Counted from the stretch's first letter, positions 54,365 to 63,608 are shown. The stretch is 64,000 nt of DNA from Aliarcobacter sp. (GCA_028689025.1 JAQTXA010000011.1:25666-89665); one strand, 5' to 3'. Notes: generated by a model not told the origin, from the letters alone. A program made the numbers and translations.

Positions 54365-55677
54365 AGTGCTTTTTCAATAAAGAGGGAGAATAAAACGCCC
54401 TCTTTTTTGTTTTCAACAAAAATCTTTCCAGCAAAACTCTCTTCAATAATCATTTTACAAAGATACAAGCCAATTCCAGTTCCCTCTTCTTTAGTTGTAA
54501 AATATGGCTCAAATATTTTCTTTAAGTTTTTATCTTTTATTCCGCCACCATTATCTTCTAAAGCGATTATTACCTCAGCTTGATTTGCAGATATATTTAT
54601 TTTTATTTTTGGGTTTTCTATGTTTTTTAAAACATCAATAGAGTTTGAAATAATTGCAATTAAAACTTGTGAAAGTTCACTTTTTACCCCAAAAATCTTA
54701 ATCTCTTCATAAACTTCAAACTTTGCTTCTAAAGTTATATTATTAGTTTTTAGATCAGCACTTAATATTGTTGTTGCATTCTCAACGGCATCTTTAACAC
54801 TAAAAAGCTCTTTTTCTTTATCTTGTGTATAAAAATCTTTAAAATCATCTATTGTTTTTGATAAAAATTGTAACTGTTCATTTGCTTGTAAAACTTTTTT
54901 ATCAAAATACTCAATATCCAATTTTTGAGTATTAAATCTTTTTTTTAGATTCATTAAAATATATGAAATATTATTTAAAGGTTGTCTAAATTGATGGGTT
55001 ATATTTGCAATCATTTCTCCTGATTTTACGAATTTTGATTGTTGTAAAATCATCTTTTCAAAACTTTTATTTTTATTTTTTAAATCATTATATTTTGAAG
55101 CTATTGAAGTTGTAAAAAGCATCGCTTCAATTGCAAAAACTACAAGAACAATATCAAGATATCCACTTTGAACATAAAAATTCTTAAAATCAAAAACAAA
55201 TAATAAGATACATAACACAGACCAACCAATAACATAAATAAGTGTGGGTTTAAATCCCTCTTTTAGATTAAGAATAATTGAAACAAATAAAATTGCATAA
55301 ATAATAGTATAAGGAATATATTCAAATAAAATATAGTGATAAAAAGCTGTTAAAATCACAACATTTAAAAGTAAAGTATTTATAATAAGTTCTTTATAAT
55401 TTGTAATTTTTGGGAAAAACTTTCCCTCATAAAAGTTCATGGCAAAAATCATTGCACTAAGACTTGCAAATACTAAAGATAACTCTTGAACCAAAACTGC
55501 AATATTAAATAATTTACTGTAAGCTACAATATAAACCAAAGAAAAAATTTGCATAAAACAGTAACTTATATAAAAAATCTCTTTTGAATATATATATCTA
55601 ATAAATGTATATATTATTGTCATTATTAATATACCAAAAGTGATACCATAAAAAAGAATGAGATTTATTTCAGACAT
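54361..55677 (-). CDS. Sensor histidine kinase with multi-span membrane sensor
   Basis: 438 aa. Seven membrane helices fill about residues 1-190, resembling 7TM-type sensors. The DHp box is IANITHQFRQPLNNISYI near residue 218 with the phospho-His; the ATPase has NSIDVLKNI, EDNGGGIKD and EGTGIGLYLCKMI. Its start lies 8 nt inside the end of the response regulator gene, so this is a coupled two-component pair. The signal is unknown. Confidence 0.9.
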   Translation of the reverse strand: MSEINLILFYGITFGILIMTIIYTFIRYIYSKEIFYISYCFMQIFSLVYIVAYSKLFNIAVLVQELSLVFASLSAMIFAMNFYEGKFFPKITNYKELIINTLLLNVVILTAFYHYILFEYIPYTIIYAILFVSIILNLKEGFKPTLIYVIGWSVLCILLFVFDFKNFYVQSGYLDIVLVVFAIEAMLFTTSIASKYNDLKNKNKSFEKMILQQSKFVKSGEMIANITHQFRQPLNNISYILMNLKKRFNTQKLDIEYFDKKVLQANEQLQFLSKTIDDFKDFYTQDKEKELFSVKDAVENATTILSADLKTNNITLEAKFEVYEEIKIFGVKSELSQVLIAIISNSIDVLKNIENPKIKINISANQAEVIIALEDNGGGIKDKNLKKIFEPYFTTKEEGTGIGLYLCKMIIEESFAGKIFVENKKEGVLFSLFIEKAL

Positions 55678-56350
55678 CTATTTTATAACCACTATTTGTA
55701 AGATTTAAGATAAGATTTTTAGGGATTTTAGTTTTTAGATTTTTAACTAATGTTTTTAAAGCATCTTTAGTCATAACGCTATCATTCCAAACATAGTTTT
55801 CTATCTCTTCATAACTTACATATCTATTTCTATTTTTTACTAAAAGCTCTAAAAAAATTAGCTCTTTTGCTCTTAGTTTTACAATTTCATTTTCTATTAC
55901 TAAATTTTTGTTAAACATATCAAAATATGTATCTTCTTCCAGTTTTATGATATTTGACTGAGAATTTTCCAAACTATCCACACATAAAAACAAAGCTTCT
56001 TCAAACTCTTTTTCACGTACTGGTTTTACTAGATATTTTACAAGTCCAAGTTCAATTGCTTTTAGTAAATAATCCTTATCACAAAATGCTGTGATAATTA
56101 TGATTTGAGTGGCTTTATCTTTTTGTCTAATTCTTTTTACAAACTCTAAACCATTTAATTTTGGCATTTGAATATCTGTGATTATAATATCTGGTTTGTG
56201 TTTTTCATATAATTTCAAAGCAATAAGCGCATCACTTGCTTCATAGATTTGCTCAAAAAAGTTTTCTAAATACTCAATACCATTTTCTCTTGCAATTGCA
56301 TCATCTTCAACATACAAAATTTTTATATTTTTATAGAATTTTTTTATCAT
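55670..56350 (-). CDS. OmpR family response regulator
   Basis: 226 aa. Intact receiver: acidic pair in YVEDD, phospho-acceptor Asp in IITDIQMPKLNG near residue 57, Lys in YLVKPV near 109. Winged-helix DNA-binding domain at about 145-226. First gene of the pair with the membrane kinase. The promoter lies in the 41-bp gap to ogt. Confidence 0.92.
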   Translation of the reverse strand: MIKKFYKNIKILYVEDDAIARENGIEYLENFFEQIYEASDALIALKLYEKHKPDIIITDIQMPKLNGLEFVKRIRQKDKATQIIIITAFCDKDYLLKAIELGLVKYLVKPVREKEFEEALFLCVDSLENSQSNIIKLEEDTYFDMFNKNLVIENEIVKLRAKELIFLELLVKNRNRYVSYEEIENYVWNDSVMTKDALKTLVKNLKTKIPKNLILNLTNSGYKIDV

Positions 56351-56391
56351 TTGAAATTATATCTTATATATGATTATGATAGAATTCCGCC

Positions 56392-56922
56392 ATGAGAGAA
56401 TATAAAACCCAAACAAAAGAGATAATTTTAACTACAACATTTTCAACTCCAATTGGAGAAATGTTTGCTGCTGCTTCAAAAAAAGGAATTATAACCTTGG
56501 CATTTTTTACGCCTTTTAATATAGAAGCAAAAATCCAAGTTTTAAAAAATACCTTAGATGCAGATGTAATTCCTGGTAATTGTGAAATATTTGATATGTT
56601 AAAAATACAATTAGAAGAGTATTTCAAAAAACAAAGAACAACTTTTGAAATCCCTTTACAATTAATTGGTTCACAATTTCAAGTAAAATGCTGGAAAGAA
56701 TTACTTAATATTCCTTATGGAAAAACAATATCATATAAAGAACAAGCTATAAAAATAGAAAATGAAAAAGCTTCAAGAGCAGTTGGAAATGCAAATGCAC
56801 AAAATATGATAGCACTACTTGTTCCTTGTCACAGAGTGATTACAAGTGATGGAGAGCTTGGTGGATATAATGGTGGAGTTGAAAAAAAAGAGTTCCTATT
56901 AAAGTTAGAAAATGATAAATAA
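56392..56922 (+). CDS. ogt: Methylated-DNA-protein-cysteine methyltransferase
   Basis: 176 aa. Repairs O6-methylguanine by moving the methyl group onto its own Cys in LVPCHRVITSDGELGGYNGG near residue 143. The FQVKCWKELLNIPYGKTISYKEQA helix-turn-helix is also typical. The N-terminal 75 residues are a normal Ogt leader region. It overlaps the phosphohexomutase gene by 11 nt. Confidence 0.94.
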   Translation: MREYKTQTKEIILTTTFSTPIGEMFAAASKKGIITLAFFTPFNIEAKIQVLKNTLDADVIPGNCEIFDMLKIQLEEYFKKQRTTFEIPLQLIGSQFQVKCWKELLNIPYGKTISYKEQAIKIENEKASRAVGNANAQNMIALLVPCHRVITSDGELGGYNGGVEKKEFLLKLENDK

Positions 56923-58321
56923 AACTATTTTTAGACAATATGATATTAGAGGTATCGTAAATGAAGAGTTGACCTACGAAAACTCAAAACTGATTGGATA
57001 TTATTTAGGTCTATATATAAAAGAAAAAGTTCAACAAATTCCATATATTGTTGTAGGTTATGATGTACGAACTCACTCAAATATGTTATTTGAAGCCTTA
57101 ATTTCTGGACTAAATTTGTCGCAATGTAAAGTTTTAGATATTGGACTTGTAGCAACTGGTGTAAACTATTTTGCCTCTTATCAAGAGTTTTTAATAGACG
57201 ATAAAAAAATAAAACCAAGTGCATCAATTATGATAACTGGAAGTCACAATGCAAAAAAGTATAATGGCTTTAAAATAACTATAAATAATGAACCATTTTT
57301 TGGAGATGAACTTTTAGCTTTATATTATAAAATCCTAGAAAATCAAACTATAAAAATTCCTGATAATTTTACTTGCATAAAAACAGATGCAAAAAGTTTA
57401 TATATAGATTATATGCTAAATCAATTTTCACATCTAAAAGATTTTAAAATCCCTTTTGCTATTGATTGTGGAAATGGTGTTGCAAATACAGTTTTATGTG
57501 AGATTTTGGATGAATTAAATCTAAACTATCAAGGTTTACATTTAATTCCTGATGGAGAATTTCCAAATCATCATCCAGACCCAACAAATGAAAAAAATCT
57601 TGAAGATTTAAAAACTCTACTAAAAGATGATTGTAATTTAGGATTTGCGTATGATGGAGATGCAGATAGAATTGCCGTGTTAACACAAAAATACAATATC
57701 AAAGGTGATATGTTAGCCCTACTTTTTTCAAAAACTATGAAAAATCCAGTGATTATTGGTGAAGTCACCTATTCTCAAAATGTCTTTAATGAAATGAATC
57801 AAACTTCTAAAACCATTATGGATAAAACAGGTTATTCAAATTTAAGATTAAAATTAAAAGAGTTAAATGCTGATTTAGCAGCAGAAGTTTCTGGACATAT
57901 CTTTTTTAATGATAGATATTACGGTTTTGATGATGCAATATATGCTACTTTTAGAGTATTAGAGCTTTTATATAAAGGAATAAATTTAGATAAAGAGTTA
58001 GATAAACTTCCAAAAGTTTATACAAGTTCAAATATTGAAATTGAAGTTTTAGAAAATAAAAAGTTTTTAATCATAAAAAATATAGAAAAAAAATTAAGTG
58101 AAATCCAAAGAGGTTTTCCAATTATCAAAGATATTATAAAAATAGATGGCCTTCGAATCAATTTTGAGTATGGTTGGGCATTGATTAGAGCTTCAAACAC
58201 AAATGCTTTGATAATGACAAAATATGAAGCCACAAGCTTTGCCACAGCTATGAGTTACAAAAAGGCTGTAGAAAATTTAATATATGAGGTAATAGATGAA
58301 ATTAATAGCACTACAAATTAA
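56912..58321 (+). CDS. Phosphomannomutase/phosphoglucomutase
   Basis: 469 aa, AlgC/ManB-type alpha-D-phosphohexomutase. FRQYDIRGIVNEEL opens the protein, the phospho-Ser is in TGSHNAKKYNG near residue 111, the metal loop is AYDGDADRIAV near 247, and ISGHIFFNDRYYG-like text near 327 and the final REGWALIRASNT-type block (here YGWALIRASNTNALIMTKYEA) bind the sugar phosphate. It supplies mannose-1- or glucose-1-phosphate for surface sugars. The upstream ogt and downstream nitrilase-like gene both overlap it. Confidence 0.92.
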   Translation: MINKTIFRQYDIRGIVNEELTYENSKLIGYYLGLYIKEKVQQIPYIVVGYDVRTHSNMLFEALISGLNLSQCKVLDIGLVATGVNYFASYQEFLIDDKKIKPSASIMITGSHNAKKYNGFKITINNEPFFGDELLALYYKILENQTIKIPDNFTCIKTDAKSLYIDYMLNQFSHLKDFKIPFAIDCGNGVANTVLCEILDELNLNYQGLHLIPDGEFPNHHPDPTNEKNLEDLKTLLKDDCNLGFAYDGDADRIAVLTQKYNIKGDMLALLFSKTMKNPVIIGEVTYSQNVFNEMNQTSKTIMDKTGYSNLRLKLKELNADLAAEVSGHIFFNDRYYGFDDAIYATFRVLELLYKGINLDKELDKLPKVYTSSNIEIEVLENKKFLIIKNIEKKLSEIQRGFPIIKDIIKIDGLRINFEYGWALIRASNTNALIMTKYEATSFATAMSYKKAVENLIYEVIDEINSTTN

Positions 58322-59012
58322 AACAACAAATTTCCAAGATAATTTGACACACTTAAAAAAACTTATAATCTCTTGTGAAAATGATTCTCTTATTTTAGCT
58401 CCTGAATTAGCTCTTAGTGGATTTTCATATGACAGAATGAAAGAAGCTGCTGATTTTTCTTTAATTGCAATAGAAGAGATAAAAGAGTTAAGTATAAATA
58501 AAACCATTGCTTTAACATTTATAAAAGAAGAAAATGGAAAATTCTTTAATACTTTGCATATTTTTCATAATCAACAAATTATTCATACTCAATCAAAAGT
58601 AAAACTTTTTCCTTTAGGAGATGAACTTGAGTATTTTTCTGCTGGAAATATTGATGATATTAAGATAATTGAGATAAATGGTTTAAAAATTGCGACATTA
58701 ATCTGTTTTGAACTTAGATTTCCAGAACTTTGGGGGAAAATAAAAGGTGCAGATATTATTTTAAATCCTGCAATGTGGGGATTAAAAAGAAAAGATCATT
58801 ATGAAACTATCTCAAAATCTCTGGCTTTAGTAAATCAATGTTTTGTAATAGCTTGCAATAGTGCAGATGATAATATGGCAAAAGGAAGTGCAATAATAAA
58901 TCCATTTGGAATTGTAAAAAAAGATGATGAAAAAGAGATAATTGAAGATTTCTTTGATTTAAATGAGATAAAAAAAGTTAGAACTTATATAAATATTGGT
59001 TTAGATAGATAA
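58296..59012 (+). CDS. Carbon-nitrogen hydrolase (nitrilase superfamily)
   Basis: 238 aa. The Glu-Lys-Cys triad is visible: Glu in LAPELALSGF near residue 35, Lys in KVKLFPLGDE near 107 and Cys in ATLICFELRFPEL near 137. It is the short single-domain type that cleaves amides. Overlaps the mutase gene by 26 nt; GAGGT precedes the ATG. A substrate such as a deaminated glutathione or an omega-amide cannot be told apart here. Confidence 0.88.
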   Translation: MKLIALQIKTTNFQDNLTHLKKLIISCENDSLILAPELALSGFSYDRMKEAADFSLIAIEEIKELSINKTIALTFIKEENGKFFNTLHIFHNQQIIHTQSKVKLFPLGDELEYFSAGNIDDIKIIEINGLKIATLICFELRFPELWGKIKGADIILNPAMWGLKRKDHYETISKSLALVNQCFVIACNSADDNMAKGSAIINPFGIVKKDDEKEIIEDFFDLNEIKKVRTYINIGLDR

Positions 59013-59021
59013 TTTAGTATT

Positions 59022-59044
59022 GATTAGAGATTTTTTCTCTAATC
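59022..59044. terminator. Bidirectional terminator
   Basis: GATTAGAGA and TCTCTAATC (9 bp) around TTTTT, between convergent genes. Confidence 0.7.
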
Positions 59045-59248
59045 TACTTTTAGTGAATTTCTTATTTCTTCCAAACTCACTCCGTTTTTTTTAGCTAATA
59101 AAGCTAATCTTGTAATTCTTCTAATATGTGTTGGAATCACTTTATACGTTGTAAAAGTCGTTGCTTTTACACCTATCTCTTCTGCAAATTTACCTTGTGA
59201 AGAGAAGCCAATTTCTTTGATTATTTTTTTAAATTCTTTCTTTTCCAA
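59039..59248 (-). CDS. Small helix-turn-helix protein
   Basis: 69 aa, TTG start. FSSQGKFAEEIGVKATTFTTYKVIP has the XRE-type helix-turn-helix pattern, with QGKFAEEIGV in the first helix. No effector domain. Similar in size to the HTH protein at 47972-48190 but not obviously the same family. Ribosome site is weak. Confidence 0.6.
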   Translation of the reverse strand: MEKKEFKKIIKEIGFSSQGKFAEEIGVKATTFTTYKVIPTHIRRITRLALLAKKNGVSLEEIRNSLKVD

Positions 59249-59412
59249 TGTCTTTCATTCTTGTCAAATTTTTTTGGAATTATAATGATATGAAGCTAAA
59301 TAATATATTAATTCAACCCCTAAAAACAAGCAAATTATAGTAATATTTGACAAATAATCTATTTTCAAGTATAATCTCCACCTTAATTTAAGAAAAAACA
59401 AAGGAGAAGACT

Positions 59413-59910
59413 ATGAAGTTAAAAATTATTTTATTAACTCTACTATTGATATCTAATGTTTTTGCATCAGATTTTGACATAAAGAACCTAACACCACAAG
59501 AGCTTAATACTCTAAAAGAAATAAAAGAACATGGTAAAAAAAACGGTTTAAGTTACTCTTTAATGGCAATTGCAATTAAAGAATCTGGACTGGGTAAATA
59601 CCTAGTAAATGTAGATACAAAAGATTATGGCATATATCAAGCCAATATAAGAACTGTAATTAGCAGAGAAAATGCACAAGATACTTCATGGAACAGAAAT
59701 GTTCTTGCTATGAAACTTATAACTGATTTTCAATTTGCAACAAAAAATGCAATTGATGAACTTACATATTGGAAAAAAGTTCATAATAATGACTGGACAA
59801 AAGTATGGAGCAGTTACAATGGTGGATGGAGATACAACAGCGATGCTGCAAGACAATATTCAAAAGATATAGCTTCAATTATTCGAGAACTTAAAAAAGT
59901 TGACGTTTAA
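59413..59910 (+). CDS. Secreted lysozyme-fold (lytic transglycosylase-like) protein
   Basis: 165 aa with a signal peptide ending VFASD. ALAIKESGLG-type text (here MAIAIKESGLGKYLVN) holds the likely catalytic Glu, and YGIYQANIRT and WSSYNGGWRYN match the SLT/goose-lysozyme fold. It would cut peptidoglycan in the periplasm. AAAGGAG precedes the ATG. Single gene. Confidence 0.8.
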   Translation: MKLKIILLTLLLISNVFASDFDIKNLTPQELNTLKEIKEHGKKNGLSYSLMAIAIKESGLGKYLVNVDTKDYGIYQANIRTVISRENAQDTSWNRNVLAMKLITDFQFATKNAIDELTYWKKVHNNDWTKVWSSYNGGWRYNSDAARQYSKDIASIIRELKKVDV

Positions 59911-59918
59911 TATTTTTT

Positions 59919-59937
59919 AACTAGGTTTATCCTAGTT
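59919..59937 (+). terminator. Hairpin after the lysozyme-fold gene
   Basis: AACTAGG-TTTAT-CCTAGTT, 7-bp stem, followed only by AT-rich text; a weak terminator. Confidence 0.5.
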
Positions 59938-60060
59938 ATATTAATTCTCTCATATTAAAATACGAAAAAAAATACTCTTACTTTTATAAACTCAAAACAT
60001 ATCAATTTATACCAATACTTATTTGATAATAATTTTAAATTAAGAATTTATTTGATATTA

Positions 60061-60080
60061 TTTCAATAATGATTATCAAT
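60061..60080. promoter_or_regulatory. Fur box before the micropeptide gene
   Basis: CAATAATGATTATCAAT matches the Fur consensus well and lies about 15 bp before the ATG at 60095, where binding would block transcription or its early elongation. Confidence 0.75.
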
Positions 60081-60094
60081 ATAAAGGATTTAAA

Positions 60095-60160
60095 ATGATT
60101 AATTGTAACGATTTAAAAAATAAAAATGACTTAGTAAAACCAACTGGTTGCACTTGCTAA
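60095..60160 (+). CDS. 21-residue Cys-containing peptide
   Basis: A short frame with its own AAAGGATT site, 5 nt after which comes TTAAAATG. The peptide has Cys at position 4 and a CxC end (PTGCTC), so it could bind a metal. It sits between a Fur box and the DUF2325 gene, with a near-identical start context (GGGTTTAAAATG) there. Not recognised; expression is inferred. Confidence 0.5.
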   Translation: MINCNDLKNKNDLVKPTGCTC

Positions 60161-60176
60161 AATAAAAGGGTTTAAA

Positions 60177-60545
60177 ATGAGTGTATTAATAATAGGAGGA
60201 GATCAAATTTCTCAAATCTCAACTATGCTAGAAAGTTTAGGTGCAAAAACTATAAATCATTGAGATGCAAGAAAAAAATCTTCAGCTCCAAAGAAAAAAG
60301 TTCCACAAGATACTGATTGTATTGTAATGATAACCTCATTTTTAAATCATAATACAATGCTTAAATACAAAAATGAAGCAAAGAAAAAAAATATTCCTTT
60401 TATATGTTCAAAAAGATCAATTTCTTGTGTATATGAAGAATATGTAAAAATTATGGGTATAAAAGATTGTAATAATTGTTATGCAAATTGCACAGGAGTT
60501 TCAAAACTAACTAAAAGTATAAATGATAAAAGAGATATTTTATAA
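60177..60545 (+). pseudogene. DUF2325 family protein interrupted by in-frame TGA
   Basis: The frame from ATG 60177 gives SVLIIGGDQISQISTMLESL and continues without frameshift to 60545, broken only by TGA at 60261-60263. The codon lies in NH-stop-DARKK, where as I recall the family has HWD, so TGG (Trp) to TGA is the likely change. The second part (SFLNHNTMLKYKNEAKKK, SKRSISCVYEEYVK) matches the family pattern. It may be dead, a sequencing variant, or read through at low level. The C-terminus has the Cys-rich CNNCYANC, a possible metal site, and the gene follows a Fur box and the Cys peptide. Confidence 0.75.
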
Positions 60546-60549
60546 GTGT

Positions 60550-60584
60550 AAGAATAAATTAAGAAAAAATCTTAATTTATTCTT
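60550..60584. terminator. 15-bp inverted repeat between DUF2325 and fur
   Basis: AAGAATAAATTAAGA and TCTTAATTTATTCTT pair perfectly around AAAAA, overlapping the fur stop codon. No T-run follows on either strand. Confidence 0.6.
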
Positions 60585-61026
60585 GGCAAGTTTCACAAGT
60601 TCCATATAACTGCATAGAATGACTAGTAATTTTAAATTTATTTTTTTTAGCAATTTTATCTTGTCTTTTTTCTATTTCATCATCAATAAATTCAATAATT
60701 TTACCACAAGCTGTACAAATTAAATGATCATGATGAGATTTACAATTACTCTCATATTTTTTACCATCTGTTCCAAAAGTAATAGAAGTTATTAAATCTA
60801 CATCCTCTAAAAAACTAAGTGCTCTATAAACTGTTGCGATTCCTATATTTGAATTAGCATACTTTTTTTTAATTTCATTATATACTTCTTCTGCAGTTAA
60901 ATGTTCTTTTGCAAGTAATAAAATACTAAGAACTATCTCTCTTTGTTCTGTATATTTTAATCCCTTTTGTTTAACAATTTTTTTTAATTCATCAATTATT
61001 TCTTCATTACTATTTTCATTTAACAT
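60577..61026 (-). CDS. fur: Ferric uptake regulator Fur
   Basis: 149 aa, full length. Winged helix at about 15-90 (GLKYTEQREIVLSILL, GIATVYRALSFLEDVDLI). The metal region has HHDHLICTACGKIIEF and the C-terminal CETCQE, two CxxC pairs for structural zinc, and His/Asp residues for the sensory site. It represses iron uptake genes when iron is plentiful; boxes are visible before feoA, the imelysin operon and the micropeptide gene. It is divergent from feoA, and the shared 143-bp gap could let it control itself. Confidence 0.93.
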   Translation of the reverse strand: MLNENSNEEIIDELKKIVKQKGLKYTEQREIVLSILLLAKEHLTAEEVYNEIKKKYANSNIGIATVYRALSFLEDVDLITSITFGTDGKKYESNCKSHHDHLICTACGKIIEFIDDEIEKRQDKIAKKNKFKITSHSMQLYGTCETCQE

Positions 61027-61124
61027 TCAAATACACCCTTAAAAATTTTATAGCAAATTAGTATATCTAAAGTTAACAAAAAATTACAAATATTGTTTCT
61101 TACTATAAATTAGGTATAAGCAAG

Positions 61125-61130
61125 TATAAT
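61125..61130 (+). promoter_or_regulatory. feoA -10 element
   Basis: TATAAT immediately upstream of the Fur box and 39 bp before the feoA start. Confidence 0.55.
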
Positions 61131-61134
61131 TATA

Positions 61135-61154
61135 TTATAATAATCATTATTAAT
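61135..61154. promoter_or_regulatory. Fur box of feoAB
   Basis: ATAATAATCATTATTAAT is a good Fur-type dyad just downstream of the -10 at 61125, so iron-loaded Fur would block initiation. Confidence 0.8.
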
Positions 61155-61169
61155 CTTGTAAGGCTAGCT

Positions 61170-61397
61170 ATGACTTTGAACCAACTAAAAATTAATGAAA
61201 GTGCCATTATAACGGCTATAAATTGCGATGAAGTTTTAAAAGACCGATTGTATTCTTTTGGAATTATAAAAGGAGTGAAGGTTCAAATAGTAGAATTAAC
61301 ACTTACAAAAAGTACAATTGAGATAAAAATAAACCAATCTAAAATGGCTTTGAGACTAATTGAAGCTTCTAAAATTGAAGTTGCTTATGAAAAATAA
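61170..61397 (+). CDS. feoA: Ferrous iron transport protein A
   Basis: 75 aa cytoplasmic SH3-like protein. Family pattern is LKINESAIITAI ... LKDRLYSFGIIKGVKVQIVE ... MALRLIEASKIEV. It assists FeoB. TAAGG precedes the ATG. It overlaps feoB by 11 nt, so translation is coupled. Confidence 0.93.
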   Translation: MTLNQLKINESAIITAINCDEVLKDRLYSFGIIKGVKVQIVELTLTKSTIEIKINQSKMALRLIEASKIEVAYEK

Positions 61398-63495
61398 AAT
61401 AATAAGAATTGCACTAGTTGGACAGCCAAATGTTGGCAAATCAATGCTTATTAATTCAATCTCAAATGCTAGATTAAAAGTAGGAAATTTTTCAGGTGTA
61501 ACAGTAACTAAAGAACAAGTATTTTTAGATTACAAAGGTTTTCAACTTCAAATAACTGATCTTCCTGGCGCATATTCTTTAAATGATTATACTATTGAAG
61601 AAAAAGTTACAAAAGATTTTCTAGATAGTAATGAATATGACATAATATTAAATGTTCTTGATTCAACAAATCTTCAAAGAAACCTTCTCTTAACAGCTCA
61701 GCTTTTGACACTTGATAAAAAAATGATTATTGCTTTAAATATGACAGATGAAGCCCAAAAAGAATCAATTACAATTGATGAAGTACAATTAAGTAAAATT
61801 CTTGGAAAACCTTGTATAAAAACAAGTGCTGCAAAAAAAACTGGAGTAACTAAATTATTAGATGAAATTGTTTTTAAATTTCAAAGTGAGAAAGTTCCAA
61901 ATAAACGATACTTTTCAAGTGCAATAGAAGAAGAGATTGAAAACATCTCAAATGTATTAAAAGATAATCATTTTGAAACAAAACATACTTATAGACATAT
62001 TGCTTTAAACCTATTAAAAGAAGATAAAAATATTTATAAGATATTTCATGATGAACCAATTTGGACAAAAATTCAACCAGTTTTAAATGAATCATTCGAA
62101 CATTTATTTATCCATTTTAATACAAAAGATATAAAAGATATTTTTAATGAAGAGAGATTTGCATTTGCAAAAGGTGCTGTTACAGAGACTGTAAAAGAAA
62201 AAAAATCTATTAAAAAAACATTAACTGAAAGATTTGATTCGATTTTAATTCATAAAATTTTTGGCTTGCCAATATTCTTATTTCTTATGTGGCTACTATT
62301 TCAATTAACTTTTGAGATAGGAAATATTCCAATGGATATGATTGATTCATTCTTTGCTATGGTTATAGATAAAACAAAAGAGATAATGGGAGACAATCAA
62401 ATTTCCTCAATTATTGCAGATGGTGCAATTGCGGGAGTTGGTTCAGTAGTTTTATTTGTTCCCAATATTGTTATACTATTTTTTGGAATAGCCTTATTAG
62501 AAACCACTGGATATATGAGTAGAGTTGCATTTTTATTAGATGGATTCTTTCATAAATTTGGACTTCATGGAAAATCATTTATTCCACTTGTAACAGGTTT
62601 TGGATGTTCAGTTCCTGCTTATATGGCTGCTAGAACATTAAAAAATGAAAGAGATAGATTATTGACACTCTTTATTATTGGTTTCATGTCTTGTGGTGCT
62701 AGATTGCCAATATATGTACTTTTTGTTGGAGCTTTTTTCTCTGGGCACAATCCTGGAAATATTTTATTTATCATATATATAAGTGGTGCAATTTTTGGTC
62801 TGTTTGCTGCTAAATTTTTAAAAATAGTAGTATTTAAAAGTGAAGATGAGCCATTTGTTATGGAAATGCCAAAATACAGATTACCTTCATTTAGATTAAT
62901 TTGGCATACAGTATCAAATCAAGCAAAAATGTATCTGAAAAAAGCAGGTACTTATATTTTAGCTGCTTCATTATTAATTTGGTTTGCAAGTAATTATCCT
63001 AAACATTTAGATATAGAAGAATCTTTTAATAAAAAAATTGAATTAGTACAAACAGATGAAGAGAAAACGACTCTGAAAAATGAGTTATCTCAATATAATC
63101 TTGAACACTCATATCTAGGTTATGTAGGTAAATATTCTGAGCCATTTTTTGCACCTTTAGGATTCGATTGGAAAATGACAATTGCATTGGAAACTGGTTT
63201 AGCGGCTAAAGAGATTGTGGTTTCTACACTATCAATATTATATGGTTTAGGAAGTGATAGTGATGAAAACTCTGATAGTTTAGTTGAAAAAATAAAAACA
63301 AATATTTCATTTGCATCTGCAATATCATTTATAGTATTTGTAATGATTTATTTACCTTGTTTAGCTGCATCAATGGTTTTTGTAAGGGAAGCAGGAAATT
63401 GGAAATATTTAGTATATTTATTTGTTTTTACAACTGCAAGTGCATGGATACTTTCTTTTATTTTTTATAATATTACTAAATTTTTAGTTGTTTAA
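61387..63495 (+). CDS. feoB: Ferrous iron transporter FeoB
   Basis: 702 aa from ATG 61387 (an in-frame TTG at 61360 is inside feoA). The N-terminal G domain has G1 GQPNVGKS, G3 DLPGAYS and G4 NMTD; the membrane part has about ten spans in two Gate segments, with GFGCSVPAYMAARTL and SCGARLPIYVLFVGAFF holding the conserved Cys of each. It imports Fe2+ across the inner membrane. The soluble region between is normal. The third component FeoC is not seen. A terminator follows. Confidence 0.95.
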   Translation: MKNKIIRIALVGQPNVGKSMLINSISNARLKVGNFSGVTVTKEQVFLDYKGFQLQITDLPGAYSLNDYTIEEKVTKDFLDSNEYDIILNVLDSTNLQRNLLLTAQLLTLDKKMIIALNMTDEAQKESITIDEVQLSKILGKPCIKTSAAKKTGVTKLLDEIVFKFQSEKVPNKRYFSSAIEEEIENISNVLKDNHFETKHTYRHIALNLLKEDKNIYKIFHDEPIWTKIQPVLNESFEHLFIHFNTKDIKDIFNEERFAFAKGAVTETVKEKKSIKKTLTERFDSILIHKIFGLPIFLFLMWLLFQLTFEIGNIPMDMIDSFFAMVIDKTKEIMGDNQISSIIADGAIAGVGSVVLFVPNIVILFFGIALLETTGYMSRVAFLLDGFFHKFGLHGKSFIPLVTGFGCSVPAYMAARTLKNERDRLLTLFIIGFMSCGARLPIYVLFVGAFFSGHNPGNILFIIYISGAIFGLFAAKFLKIVVFKSEDEPFVMEMPKYRLPSFRLIWHTVSNQAKMYLKKAGTYILAASLLIWFASNYPKHLDIEESFNKKIELVQTDEEKTTLKNELSQYNLEHSYLGYVGKYSEPFFAPLGFDWKMTIALETGLAAKEIVVSTLSILYGLGSDSDENSDSLVEKIKTNISFASAISFIVFVMIYLPCLAASMVFVREAGNWKYLVYLFVFTTASAWILSFIFYNITKFLVV

Positions 63496-63583
63496 TTAAA
63501 TATAAGCATAAAGTTAACAAAAGACCAAATCTGTGAGATAAGATTGTTTAATTGAAATAAAAAAAGAGAGATAGTAATTTTAG

Positions 63584-63602
63584 GGAAGATAGTTTATCTT
63601 CC
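63584..63602. terminator. Terminator after feoB
   Basis: GGAAGATA-GTT-TATCTTCC, 8-bp stem, between feoB and a convergent small gene. Confidence 0.6.
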
Positions 63603-63608
63603 TTCTTA

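Noticed and set aside
60261..60263. TGA read as selenocysteine
   Set aside because: The family position is Trp-like rather than Cys/Sec, and I see no convincing recoding hairpin right after it; TGG to TGA mutation is simpler.
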